Positions 33,241-41,837 of a DNA stretch of 64,000 bases are shown here, in pieces (positions within the stretch are counted from its first letter, which is position 1; the number at the start of each line of letters is the position of its first letter). Location of the stretch: assembly GCF_030063475.1 (NCBI RefSeq), contig NZ_JASIRT010000004.1, forward strand, positions 186,001 to 250,000. The letters run 5' to 3'. Both the position numbers and the translations under genes were made by a program. The stretch comes from Roseomonas sp. E05. Its GTDB lineage: Bacteria > Pseudomonadota > Alphaproteobacteria > Acetobacterales > Acetobacteraceae. The notes beneath the pieces are model-generated. The model had not been told where the DNA came from, made no database searches, and saw nothing but the letters and a program-made list of their open reading frames with translations.

Positions 33241-33798
33241 ATGGGCAAGGACGCGAAGAAGAAGCCCCTCAAGGCCAAGCAGCCCGCCGCGAAGAAGGTG
33301 GTGAAGAAGGTGACCAAGCCGAAGGCGCCGGCGGCCGCCCTGCCGGCGCCGCCGGACCTGCCCGTCGCCGCCAAGCCGCGCAAGCGGGTGCTGAAGGCCG
33401 AGGCGCGCCACCTGGCGCCGCTGGATGTGCCCGCCCCCGGCGACATCGAGGTGCTGCGCCGGCTGTGGGAGACGGTGGAGGCGCGCCGCCTCGCCGGCGA
33501 TGCCGCCAGCTCGCACTCCGCCCGGCTGATGGCGCGCGGCACCGCCAAGGTGGCGCAGAAGCTCGGCGAGGAGGCGGTGGAATGCGTCATCGAGGCGACG
33601 CTCGGCAACCGCCAGCCCACCATCATGGAGAGTGCCGACCTGCTCTATCACCTGATCGTCGTCTGGGTGGACGCGGGCATCCGGCCGGAGGAAGTATGGG
33701 CCGAGCTGGTGCGGCGCGAGGGCATCTCCGGCATCGCCGAGAAGGCGGCGCGGCCGAAGGCCATCCTGCGCGCCGCCGAGACCACGAAACTGCCCTGA
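33241..33798 (+). CDS. hisE: Phosphoribosyl-ATP pyrophosphatase with Lys/Ala/Pro-rich N-terminal tail
   Basis: The 185-residue protein hydrolyses phosphoribosyl-ATP to phosphoribosyl-AMP in histidine synthesis. The HisE domain occupies about residues 68-180, with [40 protein letters not shown] (the metal-binding ExxE helix) and [18 protein letters not shown]. The first 60 residues are an added, strongly basic tail ([23 protein letters not shown]) resembling histone H1 tails; normal HisE is about 105 residues. There is no better internal start with a ribosome site, and the gene follows hisF by 4 bp. Confidence 0.92.
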   Translation: MGKDAKKKPLKAKQPAAKKVVKKVTKPKAPAAALPAPPDLPVAAKPRKRVLKAEARHLAPLDVPAPGDIEVLRRLWETVEARRLAGDAASSHSARLMARGTAKVAQKLGEEAVECVIEATLGNRQPTIMESADLLYHLIVVWVDAGIRPEEVWAELVRREGISGIAEKAARPKAILRAAETTKLP

Positions 33799-33827
33799 GG
33801 CAAACTGCCCTGCGAGGAGGAACTGCC

Positions 33828-34208
33828 ATGCCCGTCTCCGGCCTGCCGCCCTATGACGGCGGCAATGTCTTCGCCCGCATCCTGCGCGGCGAGATCCCCG
33901 CCAAGAAAATCTATGAGGACGAGCACGCCCTCGCCTTCCACGACATCGCCCCCAAGGCGCCGGTGCATGTGCTGGTGATCCCCAAGGGCGCCTATGTCTC
34001 GGTCGCCGACTTCTCCGCCAATGCCGGCGCCGAGGCGGTGGCGGGCTTCTGGCGCGCCGTCGGGCAGGTCGCCCGGCAGCTCGGGCTGGAGGGGCCGGGC
34101 TATCGCGTGCTGACCAATATGGGGCCGGATGGCGGGCAGGAGGTGCCGCATTTCCACGTGCACATCTTCGGCGGCCGTGCGCTCGGCCCCATGCTGTCGG
34201 AGCCTTGA
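33828..34208 (+). CDS. HIT-family (Hint-like) nucleotide hydrolase
   Basis: The 126-residue protein is of the usual Hint length. It has NVFARILRGEIPAKKIYEDEHALAFHDIAPKAPVHVLVIPKG at the start and the catalytic triad HFHVHIFGGR near the C-terminus. Hint enzymes hydrolyse adenosine 5'-phosphoramidates and related nucleotides. GAGGAGG lies 8 nt before the ATG. It follows hisE by 29 bp and precedes the SirB1 gene by 47 bp; the hisE-HIT link is common in alphaproteobacteria. Confidence 0.93.
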   Translation: MPVSGLPPYDGGNVFARILRGEIPAKKIYEDEHALAFHDIAPKAPVHVLVIPKGAYVSVADFSANAGAEAVAGFWRAVGQVARQLGLEGPGYRVLTNMGPDGGQEVPHFHVHIFGGRALGPMLSEP

Positions 34209-34255
34209 GGCGCGCGGCCCTTGATCGGGCCGCGCCGCATCGCCATCCAGAAGGC

Positions 34256-35110
34256 ATGACCGAAACCACCTCCGAGGCCGAGGCCCGTGCCGCGCTGGAG
34301 GCCGCCGGCCAGTTGCCGGAGGCCGAGCTGGACCTCGCTTCCGTCGCCCTGCAGTTCGCGCGCATCGACGCGCCGGAAGCCAATTGGGGCGCGGCCGCGC
34401 AGCACCTCTCGGAGCTGGCCCGCGCCGCCGTCACCGCCGCCGCGAAGGACCGCGAGGCCGATGCGGGCAATGGCCTGCGCCGCGCCGCGGTGCTGCGCAC
34501 GGTGGTGCAGGACCGCTTCGGCTATGCCGGCGACAGCGAGACCTACGAGGCGCCCGAGAACGCCAACCTGATCCACGTCATCGAGCGGCGGCGCGGCCTG
34601 CCCGTGGCGCTTGGCATCCTCTGGCTGCACGCGGCGGAGGCCGCCGGCTGGAGCGCCTGGGGGCTGGACTTCCCGGGCCACTTCCTGCTCGGCATCGAAG
34701 GCAGCCGCGGCGCCGCGGTGATCGATCCGTTCCAGCCCGCCCGGCCGCTGGATGCGCCGGAGCTGCGCGCCATCCTCAAGCGGGTGCAGGGCGCGCAGGC
34801 GGAGCTGCGCCCGGAGTTCCTGGCCCCGGTGAGCAAGCGCGCCGTGCTGCTGCGCCTGCAGAACAACATCAAGCTCCGCCGGCTGGGAACGGGCAACCTG
34901 CAGGGCGCCCTGGCCTGCACGCAGGACATGCTGCGACTGGCGCCCGACGTGGCGGCGCTCTGGCGCGAGGCAGCGCTGATGAACCAGCGGCTCGACCGCA
35001 TCGGCGCCGCGCTGGCCTGCCTGGAGCGTTTCCTGGCGCTGGTGCCGGAAGGCGAGGCGGCGCAGCGCGCCCGCGCCATGGCGGCGGAACTGCGCCAGCG
35101 CCTGCACTGA
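34256..35110 (+). CDS. SirB1-family protein with transglutaminase-like and TPR parts
   Basis: The 284-residue protein has a transglutaminase-like core at about 75-180. ENANLIHVIERRRGLPVALGILWLHAAEAAGW is the region where active transglutaminases carry cysteine; none is present here. PGHFLLGIEGSRGAAVIDPF follows. The C-terminal third (ALACTQDMLRLAPDVAALWREAALMNQRLDRIGAALACLERF) reads as two tetratricopeptide helices pairs. SirB1 proteins are thought non-catalytic and of unclear role. It is the last gene of the hisF-hisE-HIT run and is convergent with the SH3 gene. Confidence 0.88.
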   Translation: MTETTSEAEARAALEAAGQLPEAELDLASVALQFARIDAPEANWGAAAQHLSELARAAVTAAAKDREADAGNGLRRAAVLRTVVQDRFGYAGDSETYEAPENANLIHVIERRRGLPVALGILWLHAAEAAGWSAWGLDFPGHFLLGIEGSRGAAVIDPFQPARPLDAPELRAILKRVQGAQAELRPEFLAPVSKRAVLLRLQNNIKLRRLGTGNLQGALACTQDMLRLAPDVAALWREAALMNQRLDRIGAALACLERFLALVPEGEAAQRARAMAAELRQRLH

Positions 35111-35170
35111 GACCGGGCGCGGCGGAGCGGCGCCGGGGGAGGCTGCCTCACCCGGCCTGCCGCCCGCGGC

Positions 35171-36118
35171 TCAGTTCACCTCCTCATCGGCGGTGACGCC
35201 CCAGATCTCGCTGCGCTTCAGGTAGCCGCGATAGTCGCTCACCTGCACCTCGCACCAGGTGCCGCCGCCGCGGCAGTTGCGGATGCGCCCGACCACCCCC
35301 GGCATCAGCCTGGCGACGACGCCGCTCGCATCGCCCTCGCCTGCGCGCAGGACGTGCTCCTGCGGCCCGCGCACCAGGAAGGTGCGGCGCCCGGCCAGGG
35401 TGGACTGGTGCACCCAGCCTTCCGTGCCGTCCATGTCGCGGATGCGGCGCCAGTGACTGTACTCGCGCAGGATCTGCACCGGCAGGTCGCGCCGCTGGTA
35501 GGTCCATTCGATGGGGAAGCGGGTGTCCGGCCCGATCCGCAAGTTCACCTCGTCGCTGCGCAGCGAGACGAAGCGCGGCAGCGGCAGGCCGGTGACGCTG
35601 CCGACATCCGGCGACTCCAGCTCGCGCGGGGTGGGGGCGGGGGAGGCCGGGGGCGCGGCCTCGGCGGCGGCTCCCGCGGCGGCGGTCCCGGCTGCGACCC
35701 CGGCGGCCGCGCCGGCTGCCGCGGGAGCCGTCCCGCCGCTGCGCGGGCGCTGCTTCACCGGGGTCTGCGGCGCCGGCTGGGTTGGCGCGCCGGCGGCGGC
35801 GCGTGGCGGGGCGGCCGGCGGCGCGCGGCGCGGCTCGGCCGCCGGGCGCTGAGCCGGCCGGGGTCCGGCGGGTGGTGAGGCGGGTGGCGGCTGCAGGCTC
35901 TGCGCCGGCCGCGCCGGGGCGGCGGCGGGCGGGGAGGCCGGCCGCTGCGGCACCATGCCGGGCGGCGCGCGCAGCACATGCGCGCCGCCGGGCGGCACCG
36001 GTTGCGGCAGCGAGGGCGAGGGGCCGCCCAGGCTGGAGGAGCCGAGGGCCGATTGGGCGGCCGCCGGCGCGGCGAGGAGGAGGAGCAACAGCGGGGATGC
36101 GAGACGAAGCCAAGCCAT
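35171..36118 (-). CDS. Exported bacterial SH3-domain protein with Pro/Ala linker
   Basis: The 315-residue protein has a signal peptide (LASPLLLLLLAAPAAAQ, cleavage near residue 22). A disordered Pro/Ala/Arg linker of about 140 residues leads to two SH3-type barrels. The first is VNLRIGPDTRFPIEWTYQRRD to GWVHQSTLAGRRTFLV. The second is VARLMPGVVGRIRNCRGGGTWCEVQVSDYRGYLKRSEIWGV. Such proteins bind peptidoglycan or cell-wall peptides in the periplasm. It is the last gene of the leftward coaBC-dut-moeB-dsrE series, 67 bp after dsrE. Confidence 0.87.
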   Translation of the reverse strand: MAWLRLASPLLLLLLAAPAAAQSALGSSSLGGPSPSLPQPVPPGGAHVLRAPPGMVPQRPASPPAAAPARPAQSLQPPPASPPAGPRPAQRPAAEPRRAPPAAPPRAAAGAPTQPAPQTPVKQRPRSGGTAPAAAGAAAGVAAGTAAAGAAAEAAPPASPAPTPRELESPDVGSVTGLPLPRFVSLRSDEVNLRIGPDTRFPIEWTYQRRDLPVQILREYSHWRRIRDMDGTEGWVHQSTLAGRRTFLVRGPQEHVLRAGEGDASGVVARLMPGVVGRIRNCRGGGTWCEVQVSDYRGYLKRSEIWGVTADEEVN

Positions 36119-36185
36119 GGCCCGATCTGGCGCGCAACCCGGGCGCGCGGTCAAGCGTCAGCCTGCAACGAAACGGCCTCTTTCC

Positions 36186-36560
36186 TCAAAGCGACACGAT
36201 CTGGCCGGTGCCGACCGCCGCCAGGAAGGTGACGACGCCCGCCACCTCCACGCCCGGCGCCAGCGCCTCGGGGGTGATGCCCTCCGCGCGCAGCCCGGCC
36301 TCGCAGGCGATGCGGCGCAGGCCCAGCTCCTCCGCCGCCTCCAGCAGCGGCCCGATGCCGGCCACGCCGCGCGCGCCGAGCAGCGCCTCGCGCGGGTCGG
36401 CCGGCAAGGGCGTGTCGCGCAGCAGCAGCCGGCAGCCGGCATTGGTGGCGAACAGCACCACCTCCCGCCCGATCGCCGCCGCCCCGGTGGCCAGCACCAG
36501 CGCGTAATGCGCCGGCTCGTGCCCGGCCGAGCGCAGCAGGATGCCGAGCGGCGCGCTCAT
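36186..36560 (-). CDS. DsrE/DsrF-like protein
   Basis: The 124-residue protein has a DsrE fold: LGILLRSAGHEPAHYALVLATGAAAIGREVVLFATNAGCRLLL, then LLEAAEELGLRRIACEAGLRAEGI and VEVAGVVTFLAAVG. One cysteine sits at CEAG in the place where sulfur-carrying relatives hold theirs. The start codon overlaps the moeB stop by 4 nt (ATGA), so translation is coupled. A role in handing sulfur to or from the ThiF/MoeB-type enzyme is plausible but inferred. Confidence 0.82.
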   Translation of the reverse strand: MSAPLGILLRSAGHEPAHYALVLATGAAAIGREVVLFATNAGCRLLLRDTPLPADPREALLGARGVAGIGPLLEAAEELGLRRIACEAGLRAEGITPEALAPGVEVAGVVTFLAAVGTGQIVSL

Positions 36561-37384
36561 GCCGGCAGGGCGCAGGCCGCGGGCGCGGTGTCGTGCCCGG
36601 CGAGGTCATGGATGCTGGGCGCCTCGCCGCAGAGCGGGCAGGCCGGGTCGCGCCGCAGCTTCACCGTGCGGAAGCGGGCGTCGAGCGCGTCCCACAGCAG
36701 CAGCCGGCCGGCCATGCTCTCGCCGATGCCGAGGATCTCCTTCAGCACCTCGGTCGCCTGCAACGTGCCCATCACGCCGGTCACGGCGCCCAGCACCCCC
36801 GCCTCGGAGCAGGTCGGCACCAGGCCGGGCGGCGGCGGCTCGGGGTGCAGGCAGCGCTGGCAGGGGAAGGCGTGCCCCTGATGCGACTTGAAGACGGAAA
36901 GCTGCCCCTCGAAGCGCAGCACGGCGGCGGAGACCAGCGTGCGGCCCAGCAGATGGCAGGCATCGCCGAGCAGGAAGCGGGTGGCGAAATTGTCCGTGCC
37001 GTCGCAGACCAGGTCGTAGCGTGGGATGATCTCCTGCGCGGCGGCGGCATCCAGCCGGCGGGCATGCGTCTCGACCGCCACCTCCGGGTTCAGCCGCCGG
37101 ATGGTCTCGGCCGCGCTCTCCGCCTTGTTGCGGCCGATCCGCGCCGTGTCGTGCGCCACCTGCCGCTGCAGGTTGGAGAGTTCCAGGTGGTCGTCGTCGA
37201 TCAGCCCGATGGTGCCGATCCCGGCGGCGGCGAGGTAGAGCGCCAGCGGTGAGCCCAGCCCGCCGGCGCCGACCACCAGCACCCGCGCCGCGCGCAGCTT
37301 CGCCTGCCCGACCGCGCCGACCTCCTGCAGCAGGATGTGGCGGGAGTAGCGGTGCAGCTCGGCTTCGGAGAAATCGAGGTCCAT
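36557..37384 (-). CDS. moeB: ThiF/MoeB-family sulfur-carrier adenylyltransferase
   Basis: This 275-residue E1-like enzyme activates the C-terminal glycine of a small sulfur carrier (MoaD or ThiS type) as an acyl-adenylate. It shows RYSRHILLQEVGAVGQAKL, the ATP site GAGGLGSPLALYLAAAGIGTIGLID, SNLQRQVAHD, and the zinc CxxC pairs CQRC and CPLC. MoeB and ThiF cannot be separated by sequence alone. Two ATGs (37393, 37384) lack a clear ribosome site; the second starts the conserved domain. It is coupled by overlap to the DsrE-like gene. Confidence 0.88.
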   Translation of the reverse strand: MDLDFSEAELHRYSRHILLQEVGAVGQAKLRAARVLVVGAGGLGSPLALYLAAAGIGTIGLIDDDHLELSNLQRQVAHDTARIGRNKAESAAETIRRLNPEVAVETHARRLDAAAAQEIIPRYDLVCDGTDNFATRFLLGDACHLLGRTLVSAAVLRFEGQLSVFKSHQGHAFPCQRCLHPEPPPPGLVPTCSEAGVLGAVTGVMGTLQATEVLKEILGIGESMAGRLLLWDALDARFRTVKLRRDPACPLCGEAPSIHDLAGHDTAPAACALPA

Positions 37385-37490
37385 GCCGGGCATATGGGCG
37401 GGGGGGCGCGGCCGGCGCAATGGGCGGCGCGCGGAAGCAGCCGCGGGCCAGGCATGGCTGCCATGGCCCGCCGCGCGTGGCCCCTGCGCC

Positions 37491-37940
37491 TCAGTGCCCC
37501 GTGCTGCCGAAGCCGCCCGTCCCGCGCGTCGTCTCCGGCAGCGAATCGGCCTCCTGCCAGGTGGCGCGCGTCACCGGCGCCAGCACGCCCTGCGCGATTC
37601 GCATGCCCCGCTCGACGGTGAAGGGCGCCTCGCCGGCATTCATGACGATCACCTGCAGCTCGCCGCGATAGTCCTCGTCGATGGTGCCGGGACTGTTGGG
37701 CAGGACGATGCCGTGCTTCAGCGCCAGCCCGGAGCGCGGCCGCACCTGCAGCTCGTGCCCTGCCGGCAGCGCCAGGCAGAGCCCGGTGGGCACCAGCACC
37801 CGCTGGCCCGGCGCGATCACCAGCGGCGCCGTCACCGCCGCCAGCAGGTCGAAGCCCGCCGCGCCGGCGGTGGCGTATTCCGGCAGCGGCAGCCCCTCGG
37901 CATGCGGCAGGCGGCGGACGATGATCTCGGCGCGGCTCAT
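37491..37940 (-). CDS. dut: dUTP diphosphatase
   Basis: The 149-residue trimeric dUTPase cleaves dUTP to dUMP and pyrophosphate, keeping uracil out of DNA and feeding dTMP synthesis. All five motifs are visible: AGAAGFDL (1), [12 protein letters not shown] (2), [10 protein letters not shown] (3), [10 protein letters not shown] (4) and the C-terminal [10 protein letters not shown] (5). The start overlaps the coaBC stop by 4 nt (ATGA), the usual alphaproteobacterial coaBC-dut pairing. Confidence 0.97.
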   Translation of the reverse strand: MSRAEIIVRRLPHAEGLPLPEYATAGAAGFDLLAAVTAPLVIAPGQRVLVPTGLCLALPAGHELQVRPRSGLALKHGIVLPNSPGTIDEDYRGELQVIVMNAGEAPFTVERGMRIAQGVLAPVTRATWQEADSLPETTRGTGGFGSTGH

Positions 37941-39145
37941 GCGGAAACCCCCTCGGCCAGCGCCGCCGCCAGCCGGGCGGCCAGCCGCCGCGCCACCTCC
38001 GCCTTCGGCAGGCGCGGCCAGTCCTCCACCCCGCCTTCCGTCACCAGGTGCACGGCATTCTCGGCCCCGCCCATCACGTCGCCCGACACGTCATTCGCCA
38101 CGATCCAGTCACACCCCTTGCGCTGCCGCTTCGCCACGGCATTGGCCATCACGTTTTCCGTCTCCGCCGCGAAGCCGACCACCAGCCGCGGCCGCCGCGC
38201 ATGGGTGGAGAGCGTCGCCAGGATGTCCGGGTTCAGCGCCAGCGCCAGGGGCGGCGGCGCCTCGCCGGGCACCTTCTTCATCTTCTGCCCGGCCGCGGTG
38301 GCAGTCCGCCAGTCCGCCACCGCGGCGGCGCAGACTGCCGCATCGGCCGGCAGGGCGGCCTCGCAGGCCGCCAGCATCTCGGCGGCGCTCTCCACCCGCA
38401 CCACCTGCACCCACGCCGGGTCGGGAATCGCCACCGGGCCGGAGACCAGCGTCACCCGCGCGCCCAGCGCCGCCAGCGCGGCGGCGATGGCGTGGCCCTG
38501 CTTCCCGCTGCTGCGGTTGGCGATGTAGCGCACCGGGTCGATCGGCTCATGCGTCGGCCCGCTGGTGACCAGCACATGCCGCCCTTCCAGCGCCCGCGGC
38601 GCCGCGCCCAGCAGCGACGCGATGGCGGCGAAGATCTCGGCTGGCTCGGCGAGGCGCCCGGGGCCGCTCTCCGCCTCCGCCATGGCGCCCTCGCCGGGGC
38701 CGGCCACGGCGACGCCGCGCGCCATGAGGCTCGCCATATTGGCGCGGGTGGCGGGATGGCCCCACATCGCCCAGTTCATCGCCGGCGCCACCAGCACCGG
38801 GCGGTCGGTGGCCAGCAGCAGGGTGGTGGCGAGGTCGTCGGCCAGCCCGTGCGCCATCTTCGCCAGCATGTCGGCCGAGGCCGGCACCACCGCCACCAGG
38901 TCCGGCAGCCGGGCGAGCCGGATATGGCCGATCTCCGCCTCCCCGGCGAGCGACCAGAGCTCCTGGTGCACCGCCTCCCCGGCGATGGCCTGCAGCGCGT
39001 GCGGCGTGACGAAGCGGGCGCCGCCCGCCGTCAGCACGGGGGTGACGCGCACCCCCGCCTTGCGCAGCAGCCGGGTCAGCTCCAGCGCCTTGTAGGCGGC
39101 GACGCTGCCGGCGACGATGAGGAGGATGCGCTTGTCCGCGAGCAT
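37937..39145 (-). CDS. coaBC: Bifunctional phosphopantothenoylcysteine decarboxylase / phosphopantothenate--cysteine ligase
   Basis: This 402-residue protein makes two coenzyme A steps. The N-terminal flavin decarboxylase CoaC (about 1-190) shows [38 protein letters not shown] and the catalytic PAMNWAMW. The C-terminal ligase CoaB (about 190-400) shows [38 protein letters not shown] and [10 protein letters not shown]. It heads a leftward five-gene run (coaBC, dut, moeB, dsrE, SH3). A perfect Pho box lies 48 bp upstream, though in the opposite orientation. Confidence 0.97.
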   Translation of the reverse strand: MLADKRILLIVAGSVAAYKALELTRLLRKAGVRVTPVLTAGGARFVTPHALQAIAGEAVHQELWSLAGEAEIGHIRLARLPDLVAVVPASADMLAKMAHGLADDLATTLLLATDRPVLVAPAMNWAMWGHPATRANMASLMARGVAVAGPGEGAMAEAESGPGRLAEPAEIFAAIASLLGAAPRALEGRHVLVTSGPTHEPIDPVRYIANRSSGKQGHAIAAALAALGARVTLVSGPVAIPDPAWVQVVRVESAAEMLAACEAALPADAAVCAAAVADWRTATAAGQKMKKVPGEAPPPLALALNPDILATLSTHARRPRLVVGFAAETENVMANAVAKRQRKGCDWIVANDVSGDVMGGAENAVHLVTEGGVEDWPRLPKAEVARRLAARLAAALAEGVSA

Positions 39146-39193
39146 GGCGCGCAGGCTAGACCGGCCAGGCCGCCGCCGGAAGCCGCGGTGCGC

Positions 39194-39211
39194 CTGTCAT
39201 GCTTCTGTCAT
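39194..39211 (+). promoter_or_regulatory. Perfect Pho box
   Basis: CTGTCAT-GCTT-CTGTCAT consists of two exact 7-bp repeats with a 4-bp spacer, as in the PhoB-binding consensus. It lies in the divergent gap, 119 bp before the rightward exported-protein ATG and 48 bp from the coaBC start. The repeat orientation favours the rightward gene. PhoB control is inferred. Confidence 0.6.
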
Positions 39212-39330
39212 CACGCAGGCGGATGTTGGGTATCCGGCCGAACGATTGGCGCCGGCGCGGTGGCGGCGCCATTTAGCTTCCCGTAAGAGGACGCAAGGAC
39301 GTCCCCTACTACTGAACAGGGGAACGCAAA

Positions 39331-39645
39331 ATGTTTCGCAAGGCAATTCTTTCGACGGTTCTGGCTTTCGGCGTGATCGGTGCTGCCGCCGCGCAGGAGA
39401 GCAGCATCCGTGTTCTTGGCACCGGCGAGAACTTCGCTGTCGATTACTCCAACGACGGTGGCAACATTGTCGGTGGCGGCCCGGTGAAGGTGATCGGCCG
39501 CAACGAGAACGCCCGGTACATCTATGCGCCGGACTCGCCCGCCCAGCACGGCCTGGTGGCCAGCTTCGCCAACCAGGGCGAGAACAACGAGATCATCTAC
39601 ACGCCGGCGCCCAGCGCCGACACTGCGGGCAACCCGCAGGGCTGA
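39331..39645 (+). CDS. Small exported protein of unknown function
   Basis: The 104-residue product has a clear signal peptide (MFRKAILSTVLAFGVIGAAAA, cleavage near residue 21). The mature part of about 83 residues is acidic and Asn/Gly-rich (FAVDYSNDGGNIVGGGPVKV then IGRNENARYIYAPDSPAQHG and VASFANQGENNEIIYTPAPS) with no cysteine. I recognise no family. AGGGGAACG precedes the ATG. The gene has its own 185-bp upstream region with a Pho box and its own intrinsic terminator, so it is a single-gene unit that may respond to phosphate limitation. Confidence 0.8.
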   Translation: MFRKAILSTVLAFGVIGAAAAQESSIRVLGTGENFAVDYSNDGGNIVGGGPVKVIGRNENARYIYAPDSPAQHGLVASFANQGENNEIIYTPAPSADTAGNPQG

Positions 39646-39668
39646 TCGCGCATCACGCCGATGCGGAA

Positions 39669-39691
39669 GAGGGGGCTCCGGCCCCCTTTTT
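39669..39691. terminator. Intrinsic terminator between convergent genes
   Basis: GGGGGC/GCCCCC with loop TCCG is followed by TTTTT (39687-39691). It is preceded by AAGA, so it can work in both directions, for the small exported protein and for the leftward XRE regulator whose stop begins at 39691. Confidence 0.85.
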
Positions 39692-40515
39692 CATGTCCGG
39701 GCTTCCGCCGAGAGCCGCCGCAGCCGCCCCGCGGTGGCGGCGTCGGCCGGGTAGAAGGCCTCGATCGCCAGCTCCGACAGCGTGACCTCCACCGGCGTGC
39801 CGAAGACGGTGGTGGTCGAGAGCAGCGAGAGCCGCCCCGCCCGGCTCTCCAGCTCCAGCGGCACGGCCAGCCCCGCCGCCGGATGCTCCCCCGCCACGCC
39901 CACCCCCGCCTCCGGCGCCTCCAGCGCGGCGAGTTCCGCCAGCAGCGCGGCGAGCGCCGGGTCGGCGCTGGCGGCGACCTGCCGCCGCAGCCGCTCCAGC
40001 AGATGGGCGCGCCACTCGGCCAGGTTGGCGATGCGCGGCGCCAGCCCGCGCGGATGCAGGCTGAGCCGCAGCACGTTCACCGGCGGCGCCAGCAGGGCGG
40101 CCTCCGCCACCCCCTCCAGCAGCGGCGCCACCGCCGCATTCGCCGCCACCAGATGCCAGTGCCGGTCCACCGCCAGGGCGGGCTGCGGCGCATGGGCCTG
40201 CAGGATGCGCTCCACCGCCTCCCGCGCCGCCGCCATGGCGGGGTGGTCGAGCGGGCGCTCGGCGAAGGCGGGGGCGAAGCCGGCGGCCAGCAGCAGGGCG
40301 TTGCGCTCGCGCAGCGGCACCTCCAGCTGCTCGGCCAGCCGCAGCACCATCTCGCGGCTCGGCGCCGCCCGCCCGCTCTCGACGAAGCTGAGGTGCCGCT
40401 GCGAGATCTCGGCGTCGAGCGCCAGGTCGAGCTGGCTGCGCCGCCGCCGCTGGCGCCAGCCGCGCAGCAGGGCGCCGATGGAGGGACCGGAGGAAAGCGG
40501 CCGCGACAGGGACAT
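39691..40515 (-). CDS. XRE-family regulator with MmyB-like ligand domain
   Basis: The 274-residue protein has a helix-turn-helix at about 13-70 (LLRGWRQRRRRSQLDLALDA then ISQRHLSFVESGRAAPSREMVLRLAEQLEVPL). The C-terminal MmyB-type PAS-like domain shows ILQAHAPQPALAVDRHWHLVAANAAVAPLL and EVTLSELAIEAFYPADAATAGRL. This class binds small ligands, possibly fatty acids, and often controls the adjacent divergent gene. Here the neighbour is the NTF2/hydrolase pair, with a family B repeat in the shared upstream region. Confidence 0.9.
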   Translation of the reverse strand: MSLSRPLSSGPSIGALLRGWRQRRRRSQLDLALDAEISQRHLSFVESGRAAPSREMVLRLAEQLEVPLRERNALLLAAGFAPAFAERPLDHPAMAAAREAVERILQAHAPQPALAVDRHWHLVAANAAVAPLLEGVAEAALLAPPVNVLRLSLHPRGLAPRIANLAEWRAHLLERLRRQVAASADPALAALLAELAALEAPEAGVGVAGEHPAAGLAVPLELESRAGRLSLLSTTTVFGTPVEVTLSELAIEAFYPADAATAGRLRRLSAEART

Positions 40516-40527
40516 GGCGCCAGCCTA

Positions 40528-40628
40528 GAGCAGCTCCCGCTCCGAGGGCATCATCGGAGCGGGTGAAGATGCTCGTCAAAACAAACGGCTGGAGCGTTTT
40601 CCGTGAGCCAGGGCGGACGGAAAACGCT
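40528..40628 (-). repeat. Family B repeat, module 2 only
   Basis: Stem CCCGCTCCGA/TCGGAGCGGG, then GTGAAGATGCTCGTCAAAAC and hairpin GAGCGTTTTCCGT/ACGGAAAACGCTC. Paired bases differ from the other copies in compensated fashion. It lies in the divergent gap between the XRE regulator and the NTF2-fold gene. Confidence 0.85.
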
Positions 40629-40748
40629 CTGGCCCGCCCCGCCGCCGCGCGCCCATGACCTGCGAGGTAATCGCGCCGCCGCACGGCAGGCGGAACACTG
40701 CGGCCCTCCCCGCAGGAGCGCGGGGCATCCGAGAGGAGAGCCCGACCG

Positions 40749-41123
40749 ATGACCGCCACCGACGCCCAGACCCTCGCCACCCGCTACATCGCCGCCTGGA
40801 ACGAGACCGACCCCGCCCGCCGCCGCGCGCTCCTCGCCGGCCTCTGGACGGAGGACGCCACCTATCGCGACCCGCTGATGCAGGGCGCGGGGCATGAGGG
40901 CATCGCCGCCCTGATCGCGGGCGTGCAGGCCCGCTTCCCCGGACACCGCTTCGCGCTCGCCGGCCGCCCCGACGGCTATGCCGACCGGCTGCGCTTCTCC
41001 TGGACCCTTGGCCCCGAGGCGGGCGCGCCGCTGGTCGCCGGCACCGACTTCGCCCGGCTCGCGGAGGATGGCCGCCTGCGCACGGTGTGCGGCTTCCTCG
41101 ACCGCCTGCCCGGGGAGGCCTGA
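40749..41123 (+). CDS. NTF2/SnoaL-like small protein
   Basis: The 124-residue protein has a cone-shaped NTF2 fold: LATRYIAAWNETDPARRRALLAGLWTEDATYRDPLM is the standard start, followed by GHEGIAALIAGVQARFPGHRF, RFSWTLGPEAGAPLVAGTDFARLAEDGRLRTVCGF. Such proteins are often isomerases, hydrolases or binding proteins; this one cannot be specified. GAGAGGAGAG precedes the ATG. It is 5 bp ahead of an alpha/beta hydrolase gene, so they are cotranscribed and probably act on the same compound. Confidence 0.85.
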   Translation: MTATDAQTLATRYIAAWNETDPARRRALLAGLWTEDATYRDPLMQGAGHEGIAALIAGVQARFPGHRFALAGRPDGYADRLRFSWTLGPEAGAPLVAGTDFARLAEDGRLRTVCGFLDRLPGEA

Positions 41124-41128
41124 GCCCC

Positions 41129-41833
41129 ATGCCCGCCCCCATCCGCACGCGCGACGGCGTCGCGCTGTTCCACCGCGACTGGGGTGAAGGCCCGCCCGTG
41201 GTCTTCGTCGCCTCCTGGTCGCTGCCCTCCGACTCCTGGTGCTACCAGATGCTGGCCCTGGCCGGGGCCGGCTTCCGCTGCGTCGCCTATGACCGGCGCG
41301 GCCACGGCCGCTCCGACGACCCCGGCCGCGGCTATGATTTCGACACCCTGGCCGACGACCTCGCCGCCGTGCTGGAGCAGCTCGACCTGCGCGGCGCCAC
41401 GCTGGTCGGCTTCTCGATGGGCTGCGGCGAGGTGCTGCGCTGCCTGACGCGGCATGGCGCCGCCGGCCGCGTCGCCCGCGCCGTGCTGATCGGCACCACC
41501 ACGCCGATGCTGACCCGCGCGCCCGACAATCCCGCCGGCCTGCGCAACTGGGTGCGCGACATGGCGCTGCGCAGCTCGCTGCGCGCCCTGCTGGAATGCC
41601 ACCGCACCCTGGCCGCCGCCGACTTCCGCGCCGAGGCGCGCGCCATCGACGTTCCCGTGCTGCTGCTGCATGGCGAGCGGGACATGACCAGCCCGCCCGA
41701 CCTGACCGCCCGCCCCACCGCCGCGCTGCTGCCCAAGGCCCGGCTGGAAATCTACGAGGGCGCGCCGCACGGGCTGTTCCTGACCCACCAGGCCCGGCTC
41801 AACGCTGACCTGATCGCCTTCGCGCGCGGCTAG
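41129..41833 (+). CDS. Alpha/beta hydrolase, haloperoxidase-like, shortened cap
   Basis: The 234-residue enzyme has the nucleophile Ser in LVGFSMGCGEVLRCL, the acid Asp in LLLHGERDMTSPP and the catalytic His in YEGAPHGLFLTH. RTRDGVALFHRDWGEGPPVVF and YDRRGHGRSDDPGRGYDFDTL complete the core. Relatives of the non-haem haloperoxidase/esterase type are about 270-280 residues; here the cap region (NPAGLRNWVRDMALRSSLRALLECHRTL) is about 40 residues short, which should open the active site. It is coupled to the NTF2-like gene upstream. Substrate unknown. Confidence 0.88.
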   Translation: MPAPIRTRDGVALFHRDWGEGPPVVFVASWSLPSDSWCYQMLALAGAGFRCVAYDRRGHGRSDDPGRGYDFDTLADDLAAVLEQLDLRGATLVGFSMGCGEVLRCLTRHGAAGRVARAVLIGTTTPMLTRAPDNPAGLRNWVRDMALRSSLRALLECHRTLAAADFRAEARAIDVPVLLLHGERDMTSPPDLTARPTAALLPKARLEIYEGAPHGLFLTHQARLNADLIAFARG

Positions 41834-41837
41834 AAAA

